A DNA stretch of 64,000 bases from contig CACAUA010000002.1 in assembly GCA_902535625.1 (NCBI GenBank), positions 91,009-155,008 on the forward strand, read 5' to 3'. Under the pieces are notes generated by a model. The model did not search any database and was not told the origin of the DNA. It saw only the letters and a program-made list of their open reading frames with translations. The stretch comes from an uncultured Pelagibacteraceae bacterium (GTDB lineage: Bacteria; Pseudomonadota; Alphaproteobacteria; Pelagibacterales; Pelagibacteraceae). Positions 48,674 to 57,316 of this stretch are shown one piece after another (position 1 is the stretch's first letter; every line of letters begins with the position of its first letter). Position numbers and translations under genes: made by a program.

Positions 48674-50173
48674 ATGGCAACAGACTTAAGAATATCAAAT
48701 ATATCAAAAATATATCCAGGATGTGTAGCTAATGATAATGTATCTCTTCAATTTAAAAGTGGAAAAATATACGCACTTTTGGGAGAGAACGGAGCTGGTA
48801 AATCCACATTGGTAAAAATTTTGTCTGGTGTGATAAGCCCAGATAATGGTGAGGTTTTTTTAAATGAAAGAAATTTAAAATTAAGTTCTCCACTCGATGC
48901 CAAAAAAAATAAAATTGGAATGGTTTTTCAGCATTTCAATTTATTTGAAACTTTATCAGTATTTGAAAACTTAAGTATAGATGCAACTGAAGATAACAAA
49001 AGTTTAAGGGTGAGAATAAATGAAATATTAAAAAAATATAACTTTAGTATTGACCTTGATGTTCCTGTATTAAATTTATCAGCAGGACAAAAGCAAAAAG
49101 TTGAGATTATAAGATGCCTTTTAAGAAGCCCTAAAGTTCTTATCATGGACGAACCTACATCTGTTTTGACTGAGCAAGAAACAGAAGAATTATTTATATC
49201 TTTAAAAAAATTCTGTGATGAAGGAATATTAATTATTTACATTACTCACAAATTAAAAGAAGTTTTGTCTTTATGCGATGAAGTTGCAGTAATGCGAAAA
49301 GGTAAGGTTGTATCTGTTAGCCAAACACAAAATGAAAAAGTTGAAACTCTCGCAAATAAGATGGTTGGTCAAAAACTAGCGAAAATTAAGAAAAAAATTA
49401 ATATTTCCAAAAATAAAGATGAGATATTTAAAGTAAAACATTTAAATTTTTATAGCGATGATCCTTTTGAAACAAATTTAGTTAATCTAAATTTTTCTGT
49501 AAAGAAAGGAGAATGTTTAGGTATAGCAGGTATTTCTGGCAATGGTCAAAACGAACTCTTTCAAATTTTGAGTGGGGAAATAATTACACCTGATACATCA
49601 ATCATTTTTCGAAATAAAGAAATTGCCAAACTAAATCCAAAGCAACGACGAGAGTATTTAATGGCTTTTTCTCCTGAAGATAGAATATCTCAAGCAGCTG
49701 TACCTGAATTAAAAATATATGAAAATGTAGCTTTAAATAATTTCAAGTCATCAAATTTTTTTGAAAAAGGTTTGGTAAATGAAAGAAAAATTAAAGAGCA
49801 TTCAAAGAAAATATTATCTGATTTCTCAGTAAATACAGACAATGTTGAATTAAAAAGTCAATTTCTATCGGGTGGAAATTTACAAAAACTTATTTTAGGG
49901 AGAGAGTTAATTACAGCTCCAGAATTATTAATTTGTTACAATCCAACATGGGGGCTGGATGTGGGTGCAATCAATTATATTCATGAAACACTTATAAAAA
50001 TTAACGATCAAGAAAAATCAACGATTTTAATTTCTACAGATACAGAGGAATTATTAAAACTCAGCGATAGAATTGCTGTTATATACAAAGGAAAACTTTC
50101 AAAAATAATGCCTTCGGAGGAAGTGACTCCAGAAAAATTAGGAGTTCTAATGGGAGGTGGTTCCATTGATTAA
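48674..50173 (+). CDS. BMP-type ABC transporter, ATP-binding protein (two ABC domains)
   Basis: 499 residues holding two nucleotide-binding domains. The first is complete: Walker A GENGAGKSTL, signature LSAGQKQK, Walker B LIMDEPTS and ITHKL. The second has a degenerate P-loop (GISGNGQNELF) and LSGGNLQKLILGREL with LLICYNPTWGLDVG. This tandem layout is that of nucleoside/sugar importers (NupA, YufO, RbsA). The two permeases and the lipid-like substrate-binding protein follow on the same strand, with short overlaps. Confidence 0.93.
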   Translation: MATDLRISNISKIYPGCVANDNVSLQFKSGKIYALLGENGAGKSTLVKILSGVISPDNGEVFLNERNLKLSSPLDAKKNKIGMVFQHFNLFETLSVFENLSIDATEDNKSLRVRINEILKKYNFSIDLDVPVLNLSAGQKQKVEIIRCLLRSPKVLIMDEPTSVLTEQETEELFISLKKFCDEGILIIYITHKLKEVLSLCDEVAVMRKGKVVSVSQTQNEKVETLANKMVGQKLAKIKKKINISKNKDEIFKVKHLNFYSDDPFETNLVNLNFSVKKGECLGIAGISGNGQNELFQILSGEIITPDTSIIFRNKEIAKLNPKQRREYLMAFSPEDRISQAAVPELKIYENVALNNFKSSNFFEKGLVNERKIKEHSKKILSDFSVNTDNVELKSQFLSGGNLQKLILGRELITAPELLICYNPTWGLDVGAINYIHETLIKINDQEKSTILISTDTEELLKLSDRIAVIYKGKLSKIMPSEEVTPEKLGVLMGGGSID

Positions 50174-51245
50174 AGTTGAAAAAAGAAATGATGTACCAAT
50201 GGCATTATATTTTTTTACTCCTTTTATTGCAATCATACTTACAATTTTAGGTGGTGGTATAATATTTTATATTTTAGGTTTTAATCCAATAGAAGCACTT
50301 AAGTTTTACTTTATAACTCCAATTTCAAATTTATATGGCCTCAGTGAATTGTTGCTCAAAGCAACACCCCTTTGCTTAATTGCTATTGGATTATCATTTT
50401 GTTTTAAAAGTAATAATTGGAATATTGGTGCAGAAGGACAATTAACTTTTGGTGCGATTGTAGGAGGTGGAGTTGCTCTTTTATTTTATAATCAAGAAGG
50501 TTTTTATATACTGCCTTTAGTTATATTTGCTGGAGCAATCGGTGGTATGATCTTTGCACTTATCCCAGCAATTCTTAAAACATATTTTAATACAAACGAG
50601 ATTTTAGTTAGTCTTATGTTGGTTTACGTTTCAAAGCTACTCTTAGATTACTTAGTAGTTGGGCCATGGAGTAATCCTGAAGGTTTTAATTTTCCTGAAA
50701 CAAGACAATTTAGTGATTCATCTAGAATGCCATTATTATTTGAGGGTTTGAGAATTCATGCTGGTATTTTTTTAGCTCTTGCAGCAGTTATGCTGAGTTG
50801 GTTTATTCTTTATAAAACCTATTTAGGCTTTCAGATTAAAGTATCCGGTCTAAGTTTAAAAACTGCTAAGTATGCTGGGTTTAAAGGAAAAACCATGATT
50901 TTAGTTGTTTTTATGATTAGTGGTGCTTGTGCAGGATTAGCCGGAGTTGGTGAAATTACTGGGCCTATTGGACAATTGCATAGAATGATATCCCCCGATT
51001 ATGGTTTTACAGCAATTATTGTTGCTTTTTTAGGTCGTCTTAATCCTTTCGGCATAATTTTTGCATCTTTGGTTGTTGCATTGACATACCTCGGTGCCGA
51101 AACGGCTCAAATTTTTTTACAAATACCAAAATATACCGGCCAAGTCTTTCAGGGTATGATCTTATTTTTTTTACTTGCATCTGATTATTTGCTTTTTTTC
51201 AAAGTTAAAATTTTAAATTTAAAAAAAAATGAGCTTAGACATTAG
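50157..51245 (+). CDS. BMP-type ABC transporter, permease 1
   Basis: 362 residues with about eight to ten helices, of the branched-chain/nucleoside permease superfamily. The first part has LGFNPIEALKFYFITPIS and LLKATPLCLIAIGLSFCF, and the EAA-like cytoplasmic loop KVSGLSLKTAKYAGFKG is typical. GLAGVGEITGPIGQL and IIVAFLGRLNPFGI follow. It resembles NupB/YufP proteins. It overlaps the ATPase gene by 17 bases and the second permease by 17 bases. Confidence 0.92.
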   Translation: MVPLIKVEKRNDVPMALYFFTPFIAIILTILGGGIIFYILGFNPIEALKFYFITPISNLYGLSELLLKATPLCLIAIGLSFCFKSNNWNIGAEGQLTFGAIVGGGVALLFYNQEGFYILPLVIFAGAIGGMIFALIPAILKTYFNTNEILVSLMLVYVSKLLLDYLVVGPWSNPEGFNFPETRQFSDSSRMPLLFEGLRIHAGIFLALAAVMLSWFILYKTYLGFQIKVSGLSLKTAKYAGFKGKTMILVVFMISGACAGLAGVGEITGPIGQLHRMISPDYGFTAIIVAFLGRLNPFGIIFASLVVALTYLGAETAQIFLQIPKYTGQVFQGMILFFLLASDYLLFFKVKILNLKKNELRH

Positions 51246-52161
51246 TTTTATAGGAATTCTGATAGGATCAATAATGGCTTCATCAGTGCCATTAATACTT
51301 GCTGCGTCAGGTGAATTGATTACTGAAAGATCTGGGGTTTTAAATTTAGGTGTCGAAGGAATGATGATAATCGGGGCAATATCTGGTTTTGCTTTAATGG
51401 TAATAACAGACAACCTTTTTATTGCAATAGTAGGCTCTATGTTATCAGGAGTTATAATTTCACTAATCTTTGGATTTTTAACGCAATCTCTTCTTACAAA
51501 CCATGTTGCAACAGGTTTGGCATTAACTATTTTTGGCATTGGTTTATCAGCAATGTTAGGAAAAAATTTTGTTGGTATCCCTGGAAAAGAATTTCCAATT
51601 TTATTTTCAAGTTTAAGAGAAAGTATTCCGTTTTTTGGTCCAATATTGTTTGGACACTCTATAGTTTTATATTTTGCTTTTGCTTTACCATTTTTAACTA
51701 ATTATTTTTTGAAAAAAACTAAATTAGGCTTGGTTGTTAGAGCTGTTGGTGATTCGCCTGTTTCTGCATCTAATCAAGGTATAAATGTTATTCTAGTTAG
51801 ATACTGTTGTATTCTCTATGGAGGAGCCATGTGTGGCTTGGCAGGTGCATATCTATCTTTAATATACACTCCACAGTGGATTGAAAATATGACAGCTGGA
51901 AGAGGATGGATAGCTTTGGCTTTGGTTGTATTTGCAACCTGGAGTCCTATAAAAGTTTTAATTGGTGCTTTAATTTTTGGTGGTATTACAATTCTACAAT
52001 TACATATGCAAGCAATTGGGTTTAGAATACCAGTTCAATTTTTAAGTGCATTACCTTATCTGATGACAATAATAGTTTTAGTTGTAATCTCTCGTGACAG
52101 TAGAAAAATAAAACTTAATACCCCAACCTCCTTAGGAAGAATATTCTATAAGGAAAAGTAA
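51229..52161 (+). CDS. BMP-type ABC transporter, permease 2
   Basis: 310 residues, about nine helices. LAASGELITERSGVLNLGVEGMM (read in two parts: LAASGELITERSG and VLNLGVEGMM) is the signature of NupC/YufQ-type permeases. The cytoplasmic loop VRAVGDSPVSASNQGINV and MTAGRGWIALALVVFATWSP also match. It pairs with permease 1 to form the membrane channel. An 89-base gap separates it from the binding-protein gene. Confidence 0.93.
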   Translation: MSLDISFIGILIGSIMASSVPLILAASGELITERSGVLNLGVEGMMIIGAISGFALMVITDNLFIAIVGSMLSGVIISLIFGFLTQSLLTNHVATGLALTIFGIGLSAMLGKNFVGIPGKEFPILFSSLRESIPFFGPILFGHSIVLYFAFALPFLTNYFLKKTKLGLVVRAVGDSPVSASNQGINVILVRYCCILYGGAMCGLAGAYLSLIYTPQWIENMTAGRGWIALALVVFATWSPIKVLIGALIFGGITILQLHMQAIGFRIPVQFLSALPYLMTIIVLVVISRDSRKIKLNTPTSLGRIFYKEK

Positions 52162-52250
52162 TGTTAGCTATTCGAAAATAATTATTTTTTTTTTTTTGAA
52201 TTTTGATTAACTTAATGCTTCACAAAAAAAATTTAAAGGGGAAATTCAAA

Positions 52251-53315
52251 ATGTATAAAAACTTTTTTAGATATTTAATTTCTGCAATTTTTCTACTTGG
52301 GTTTAGTGTAAACTCAAATGCGGATTTTAAAGTTGGTTTTGTCTATGTTGGCCCAACTGGTGACCATGGATGGACATTTCAACATCACGAAGGCAGAAAC
52401 GCTGTAGAGGCAGCTGGAATAAAAACAACATTTGTTGAAAGTGTTCCAGAAGGTGCTGATGCAGAAAGAGTGATAAGACAACTGGCTCAATCTGGCCACG
52501 ACTTAATTTTTACAACTAGTTTTGGATATATGGATCCAACAAACAAAGTTGCAAAAGATTTTCCAAATGTAAAATTTGAACACGCAACAGGTTATAAAAG
52601 AGAGCACTCAAATGTTTCTACTTATTCTGCAAGATTTTACGAGGGAAGAACTCTTTTAGGCCATATAGCTGGAAAAATGACTAAAACAAACACTATTGGC
52701 TATATTGCATCTTTTCCAATTCCTGAAGTAATAAGAGGAATTAACGCAATGACTCTTGCTGCACAAAAGGTCAATCCAAATATTAAAACTAAAATTGTAT
52801 GGGTGTTTACTTGGTACGATCCAGGTAAAGAAGCTGAAGCAGCGCAAGCTTTAATCGATCAAGGTGCAGATGTAATTATGCAACATACAGATAGTACCGC
52901 ACCAGTTCAAACAGCGGAGAAAGCAGGTGTATGGTCGTTTGGTCAAGCAAGTGACATGCAAAGATTTGCTCCTAAATCAATCTTGACTTCAATTATAGAT
53001 GATTGGGCACCATATTATGTTGAAAGAGCAATTGCTGCAAGAGATGGTACATGGAAACAACAAGATACATGGCATGGATTAAAGGAAGGTATGGTTGCTA
53101 TGGGACCATATAATTCTGCAATGGGTGCTGACTTAGTTAAAGAAGTAGAGCAGCTTCAAAAAGATCTGGCATCTGGAAAAGTTCATTCGTTCACAGGTCC
53201 TATATATGACCAAAAAGGTAATATATTAGTTGCTGAAGGAAAAGTTGCTGATGATGGAATGTTAGCTGGAATGAGCGTTTATGTAAAAGGTGTTGAAGGA
53301 GATATTCCAAAATAA
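52251..53315 (+). CDS. BMP family ABC transporter substrate-binding protein
   Basis: Periplasmic binding protein of 354 residues from the ATG at 52251, which has an AAGGGG ribosome site and a clean signal peptide (MYKNFFRYLISAIFLLGFSVNSNA); the longer in-frame start at 52203 is rejected. KVGFVYVGPTGDHGWTFQHH, then EGADAERVIRQLAQSGHDLIF in separate blocks, are PnrA/BMP hallmarks. GADVIMQHTDST and WSFGQASDMQRFAP line the ligand cleft. Family members bind purine nucleosides or related compounds. Nearby purine phosphoribosyltransferase supports this. Confidence 0.92.
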   Translation: MYKNFFRYLISAIFLLGFSVNSNADFKVGFVYVGPTGDHGWTFQHHEGRNAVEAAGIKTTFVESVPEGADAERVIRQLAQSGHDLIFTTSFGYMDPTNKVAKDFPNVKFEHATGYKREHSNVSTYSARFYEGRTLLGHIAGKMTKTNTIGYIASFPIPEVIRGINAMTLAAQKVNPNIKTKIVWVFTWYDPGKEAEAAQALIDQGADVIMQHTDSTAPVQTAEKAGVWSFGQASDMQRFAPKSILTSIIDDWAPYYVERAIAARDGTWKQQDTWHGLKEGMVAMGPYNSAMGADLVKEVEQLQKDLASGKVHSFTGPIYDQKGNILVAEGKVADDGMLAGMSVYVKGVEGDIPK

Positions 53316-53331
53316 TTTTTAAAAAAAAATT

Positions 53332-53365
53332 AAAAAGGCCAACTTATATAGTTGGCCTTTTTTTT
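53332..53365. terminator. bidirectional rho-independent terminator
   Basis: AAAAA-GGCCAAC, a seven-base loop, GTTGGCC-TTTTT, in the 48-base gap between the convergent BMP binding protein and phosphoribosyltransferase genes. T-runs follow the stem on both strands (the A-rich left flank becomes T on the minus strand), so it can end both transcripts. Confidence 0.88.
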
Positions 53366-53885
53366 ATGAATGTTTTTTCTTTAAGCCATTAATATCTATT
53401 TCATCATAATATTCTGAAGGTTGAACTATCCAAGGATCTCCATCTAGTAAAATTGGACAAAAATCTGGAGTAAAAGAAGAAGATTTTTTTTTCCAAAGAC
53501 AAGCTGTTTTTATTTCTTGAATATAGTTTTTCACTGGAGCGTAATTTTTTAACCATTTGATACTTTCATTTAATGTAAGACCAGTATCAGATAAATCATC
53601 CACTAATAAAACATTTTTAAAGTCTTCGTTTTTAGCTATTGAGCTTATGTCTCTTGCAAAAATAAGTTCGCCCTGTTTATTTTCTACAGTTTCTCCAGAA
53701 TAACTTTGAATAACAACATAAGCAGTGGGTAATTTAAATATTCTTGATAGCATATCAATTATAGGTGCTGCACCCCTCATTATTCCGACTAAAACAGATG
53801 GTTTGTAATTTTTTTCAATTGTAAGAGCTAACTTTTCAACTGCTAATTTATAATCTTCATAATTGATTATTAATTTTTCTGCCAT
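53364..53885 (-). CDS. purine-type phosphoribosyltransferase (xanthine/guanine/hypoxanthine PRT-like)
   Basis: Type I PRT of about 173 residues from MAEKLI at 53885; an upstream in-frame ATG at 53900 adds five. The PRPP-binding loop is VLLVDDLSDTGLT, preceded by VGIMRGAAPIIDML. DPWIVQPSEYYDE near the end resembles bacterial Gpt-type enzymes that end in DxWIVFPWE. It salvages a purine base to a nucleotide. It faces the BMP importer operon across a shared terminator, so the importer and this enzyme may act on one substrate. Confidence 0.87.
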   Translation of the reverse strand: MAEKLIINYEDYKLAVEKLALTIEKNYKPSVLVGIMRGAAPIIDMLSRIFKLPTAYVVIQSYSGETVENKQGELIFARDISSIAKNEDFKNVLLVDDLSDTGLTLNESIKWLKNYAPVKNYIQEIKTACLWKKKSSSFTPDFCPILLDGDPWIVQPSEYYDEIDINGLKKKHS

Positions 53886-53927
53886 AAAATTTGGTAACAT
53901 AAAAAAAAAAAATTAAAAAGGAGAATT

Positions 53928-54218
53928 ATGAAAGGTTACTGGATTGCAACTTACAGTGAAATTAAAGACCCTGAAAGAATGAAAAAATATGCAGATAAAG
54001 CAAAGGAAGCTGTATTAAAACATTCTGGAAAAATTTTAGCTCGAAGTGCTAATAACATTGCACTTGAGGGTAGAGAAATGATTAGAATAGCACTTGCAGA
54101 GTTCCCAGACGTGGAAACTGCTAAAAAATGCTACGATTCTGAAGAATATGTTGAGGCAAGAACATATCTTAAAGATAATGTCATTAGAGAACATATGATA
54201 TTTGAAGGAATGGAATAA
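53928..54218 (+). CDS. DUF1330 family protein (copy 1)
   Basis: 96 residues, a ferredoxin-like dimeric alpha-beta barrel protein. It opens MKGYWIATYSEIKDPERMKKYADKA; LEGREMIRIALAEFPDVETAKKCYDSEEYVEARTYL, broken in blocks, matches DUF1330. The Shine-Dalgarno AAAAAGGAG is among the best in the window, so translation is probably high. The next gene is a paralogue; their functions are unknown. 27 bases from the divergent PRT gene. Confidence 0.9.
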   Translation: MKGYWIATYSEIKDPERMKKYADKAKEAVLKHSGKILARSANNIALEGREMIRIALAEFPDVETAKKCYDSEEYVEARTYLKDNVIREHMIFEGME

Positions 54219-54236
54219 CTTAGAAAAGGGGCAAAT

Positions 54237-54533
54237 ATGAAGGCATATTGGGTGAGTTTGTATACAGAAATTTCAGATCAAGATAACCTAAAAAAATATG
54301 GTGAAAATGCAATACCAGTTATAAAAAAATTTGGTGGTACTCCTGTAGTTAGAGGAGGCAAACTAAAATATTATAGTGGTGACAAAATATTAAGGACCGT
54401 CATTTGGGAATTTCCCAGTTATGACATGGCCATATCTTGTCATGACTCAGAAGACTATTTAGAAGCTTGGTCTTATGCAGAACAAACTACAAAAAGACAT
54501 ATGTTTATTGTGGAGGGTGCTAATACTGAATAG
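54237..54533 (+). CDS. DUF1330 family protein (copy 2)
   Basis: 98 residues opening MKAYWVSLYTEISDQDNLKKYGENAI, with RTVIWEFPSYDMAISCHDSEDYLEAW, read in blocks. It is clearly related to copy 1 (aligned MK-YW-, EI-D-, K-Y---A, -R---EFP, A--C-DSE-Y-EA), with a glycine-rich GGTPVVRGGK loop replacing SGKILARSAN. A good AAGGGG site precedes it. The 3' end overlaps the convergent glycosylase gene by 14 bases. Confidence 0.9.
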   Translation: MKAYWVSLYTEISDQDNLKKYGENAIPVIKKFGGTPVVRGGKLKYYSGDKILRTVIWEFPSYDMAISCHDSEDYLEAWSYAEQTTKRHMFIVEGANTE

Positions 54534-55146
54534 TATCGTCATCAATTGAACGCCACAAATACCAAGTGGCAACAGAACAATATGGGGAGAATCTTTTTTG
54601 AAGCTTTTTTACAAAAATTTCAGGTGGAAAATATTTTTTTTCATAGTTGTTTGATATTGCTCTTAATAACCCAATATCCTGAACTGGCCAGATATTAGAC
54701 CTATTATAAGTAAATAACAAAATCATTTCTGCTGACCATCTTCCAATTTGTCTTAAAGTTGATAAGTATATAATTGCTTCTTCATCGCTCATTTTCGAAA
54801 TTAATCTTGGATTAAAACTTTTATCTTTAAATTTTTGAGACATTTCCAAGATACCCCTTATTTTTTGACGACTAAGACCGCATTTTTTAAGTTGTGATGT
54901 TTTAAGCTTTGAAACAGTTTTTGGATTAATTTTTTTTTTACATACCGATTCAAATTTTTTGAAGACAGAATCTGCAGCAGCAACACTTATTTGTTGTCCT
55001 ATTATACTTTTGCATAAAGAATAAAAGACATCTTTTCTAGTAGTTAAATTATTATCTTTATATTTTTTAATCAATGATCTCATAATACTATCTTTTTTTG
55101 AAAGATATGCTCTAGCTTTTTTCCAATATTTCGGTGCCTTACTCAT
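54520..55146 (-). CDS. DNA-3-methyladenine glycosylase 2 (AlkA-like, HhH-GPD)
   Basis: Base-excision DNA repair glycosylase of 208 residues. The helix-hairpin-helix lies at about 124-146 (LSTLRQIGRWSAEM) and the catalytic aspartate is D157 (WPVQDIGL). IGQQISVAAA around 49-58 is typical. There is no 4Fe-4S cysteine cluster, which excludes Nth/MutY. It removes alkylated purines. Overlaps the DMT gene by eight bases, so the two may be cotranscribed. Confidence 0.92.
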   Translation of the reverse strand: MSKAPKYWKKARAYLSKKDSIMRSLIKKYKDNNLTTRKDVFYSLCKSIIGQQISVAAADSVFKKFESVCKKKINPKTVSKLKTSQLKKCGLSRQKIRGILEMSQKFKDKSFNPRLISKMSDEEAIIYLSTLRQIGRWSAEMILLFTYNRSNIWPVQDIGLLRAISNNYEKKYFPPEIFVKKLQKRFSPYCSVATWYLWRSIDDDTIQY

Positions 55147-56020
55147 TTCTACTTACCGTTACTTGTTTATTTAAATATATTTCTCTTCGAAATATAATGA
55201 TTGATGATATTATTACCAGTGAAGCACCCATCAATGTTTTAATTGTGGGAATTTCATCCCAAATAAAATATCCAAAAGATATTGCAAATATTAATCCCAA
55301 ATATTTAAGAGGTGTAACCAGAGAAACCTCAGATAATTTATACGATTGACTTAATAATAGATTAGCTGTTCCTCCCAACAAGCCAATTGTACATAAAAGT
55401 AAGAAATCATTGAAAGTTGGCATGATCCAACCAAATGGTATTGATAGAACTCCAACAATTGTAATTGCAAAAGAAAAAAAAAATGAGATCAACCATACTG
55501 GTTCTGTGGATGAAAGTTTTCTAATTGTAATTGCAACGTAAGACATTCCAATACAAAAGATTATTGGAAATAAGTAATAAATATTTAAGCTAGAAAATCC
55601 TGGTTGGGTAATTACTAAAACACCAATAAAACCAACAAATACTGCGGCCCATCTATATAATCCTACTTTCTCACTTAGTAAAAATATTGATAGCAAAGTT
55701 GTAAATATAGGTGCAGCAAATGAAATACTTGTCACAGTTGCAAGTGGTAGGTTTCTCAGTGCCAAAAATATTGCAGCTAAAGCTATCAGTCCTGAACAAC
55801 ATCTAATTAAATGTAATCCTGGTCTATTTGTTTTGTAAAAATCTCTAAATCTTGTCTTAGGAACTAAAAAAATTATTGGCAAAATACCAAATAGACCTCT
55901 AAAGAACATTACCTGTCCAATTGGATAATCTGATGACCACTTGACTATTACATCCATAAATGAAAAGGCACATATTGATAAAAACATGTAAAAAAAGCCT
56001 AATTGATTTTTGGAAAGCAT
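55139..56020 (-). CDS. DMT family transporter (EamA/RhaT)
   Basis: 293 residues, ten predicted helices as two EamA repeats. The first repeat has FSFMDVIVKWSSDYPIGQVMFFRGLFG and the second starts around residue 150 with GMSYVAITIRKLSSTEPVW. FAAPIFTTLLSIFLLSEKVGLYRW and LKYLGLIFAISFGYFIWDEIP are the typical loops, split here. Substrate unknown. It faces msrA across 34 bases. Confidence 0.9.
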   Translation of the reverse strand: MLSKNQLGFFYMFLSICAFSFMDVIVKWSSDYPIGQVMFFRGLFGILPIIFLVPKTRFRDFYKTNRPGLHLIRCCSGLIALAAIFLALRNLPLATVTSISFAAPIFTTLLSIFLLSEKVGLYRWAAVFVGFIGVLVITQPGFSSLNIYYLFPIIFCIGMSYVAITIRKLSSTEPVWLISFFFSFAITIVGVLSIPFGWIMPTFNDFLLLCTIGLLGGTANLLLSQSYKLSEVSLVTPLKYLGLIFAISFGYFIWDEIPTIKTLMGASLVIISSIIIFRREIYLNKQVTVSRNE

Positions 56021-56054
56021 GATAATAACTTTAGATTAATTAAAATTTTTAGCA

Positions 56055-56501
56055 ATGGAAATAGCAACTTTAGCACTTGGATGTTTTTGGGGACCCGAAA
56101 TAAAATTTAGCAAGTTAGATGGAGTAATAAATACAGAGGTTGGATATTGTGGAGGTAATACTGAGAAGACATCTTATAAAGAAGTATGTTATGGTGATAC
56201 CAATCACGCAGAAGTAGTTAAAGTTGAATTTGACAATACTAAAATTTCTTATGAGGAAATAATAAGAAATTTTTTTGAATTTCATGACCCAACTACTTTA
56301 AACCGGCAAGGTCCAGATGTAGGTACTCAGTATAGAAGTGAAATATTTGTTCATGATGAAAATCAAAATAAAATCGCTAACAAAGTATTGAAGGAAATTA
56401 ATGAAAAATTTGAAGGTAAAATCGTTACCAAAATATCAAAATCAAAAAATTATAATAAAGCCGAAGATTATCATCAGAAATATTTGGAAAAAAGTTTCTA
56501 A
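56055..56501 (+). CDS. msrA: peptide-methionine (S)-S-oxide reductase
   Basis: Repairs oxidised methionine. The 148 residues begin almost at the active site: C10 in GCFWGPE. GYCGG, DTNHAEVV and DPTTLNRQGPDVGTQYRS are conserved. The C-terminus ends soon after YHQKYLEKS, so the usual recycling cysteines in a C-terminal tail are missing; C32 or C45 may take over, or the enzyme may be one-cysteine type. The stop overlaps the next start (TAATG). Confidence 0.95.
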   Translation: MEIATLALGCFWGPEIKFSKLDGVINTEVGYCGGNTEKTSYKEVCYGDTNHAEVVKVEFDNTKISYEEIIRNFFEFHDPTTLNRQGPDVGTQYRSEIFVHDENQNKIANKVLKEINEKFEGKIVTKISKSKNYNKAEDYHQKYLEKSF

Positions 56502-57313
56502 TGTCACTTATATCAACTGAGTGGCTAGAAAAAAATATCTCAAATGTAAAAATAATTGATGGCTCTTGGCATATGCCTGCAACAAAAAGAAGTGGTAAAG
56601 AAGAATTTAATAAAGAGCATATACCAAATGCAATTTTTTTTGATATTGATGAAAATTGTAATAAATCAACCGACTTACCACATATGCTAACGGACAATAG
56701 TTCGTGGGAAAATATATTATCATCTATGGGCATATCTAACGAAGACGAAATTGTGATTTATGATAATTCTGATGTTTTAAGTGCTTGTAGAGTATGGTTT
56801 AATTTAATTTACTTTGGCCATGATAAAAAGAAAGTACATGTTTTAGATGGAGGTTTTAATAAATGGAAAAAAGAAAAAAGAATAACTTCTGCTAATAATA
56901 TAATTATTCAAACAACTAGCTATAAAGCAAAAGAAAATAATGGAATGGTTAAGAGCAAAGATCAGATTGACCAAAATATAATTAAAAAAAAATTTGATTT
57001 AGTTGATGCGAGAAGCAAAGATCGTTTTAATGGTACAACTCCAGACCCAAGAAAAAATGTAAGAAGTGGTTCAATACCTAATTCAATTTGCTTACCATTT
57101 AAAACTCTTATCAATGACGATTTTACTTTTAAAAGTAAATCTGAAATTTCCTCTTATTTTAAAGATTTATCTTTAAATGACACGGCAAATGTAGTGTTTT
57201 CGTGCGGTTCTGGGATCACAGCATGTGTTTTGGCACTTGCATATTCTCAAGTAAATAATAAGTATCTTCCAGTCATTTATGATGGTTCATGGGCTGAATA
57301 TGGTAAAATATAA
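56501..57313 (+). CDS. 3-mercaptopyruvate sulfurtransferase-like rhodanese
   Basis: 270 residues with two rhodanese domains. The N-terminal one is inactive (WLEKNISNVKIIDGSWHMP). The C-terminal one has the cysteine C235 in CGSGITA, the loop of mercaptopyruvate sulfurtransferases and not of thiosulfate sulfurtransferases (CRKGVT). It overlaps msrA by one base, a pairing that puts a sulfur-transfer enzyme with oxidised-methionine repair. Three bases separate it from the efflux adaptor gene. Confidence 0.92.
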   Translation: MSLISTEWLEKNISNVKIIDGSWHMPATKRSGKEEFNKEHIPNAIFFDIDENCNKSTDLPHMLTDNSSWENILSSMGISNEDEIVIYDNSDVLSACRVWFNLIYFGHDKKKVHVLDGGFNKWKKEKRITSANNIIIQTTSYKAKENNGMVKSKDQIDQNIIKKKFDLVDARSKDRFNGTTPDPRKNVRSGSIPNSICLPFKTLINDDFTFKSKSEISSYFKDLSLNDTANVVFSCGSGITACVLALAYSQVNNKYLPVIYDGSWAEYGKI

Positions 57314-57316
57314 AAT

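Noticed and set aside
52203..52250. Longer start for the BMP binding protein
   Set aside because: No ribosome site; the ATG at 52251 has AAGGGG and begins a normal signal peptide.
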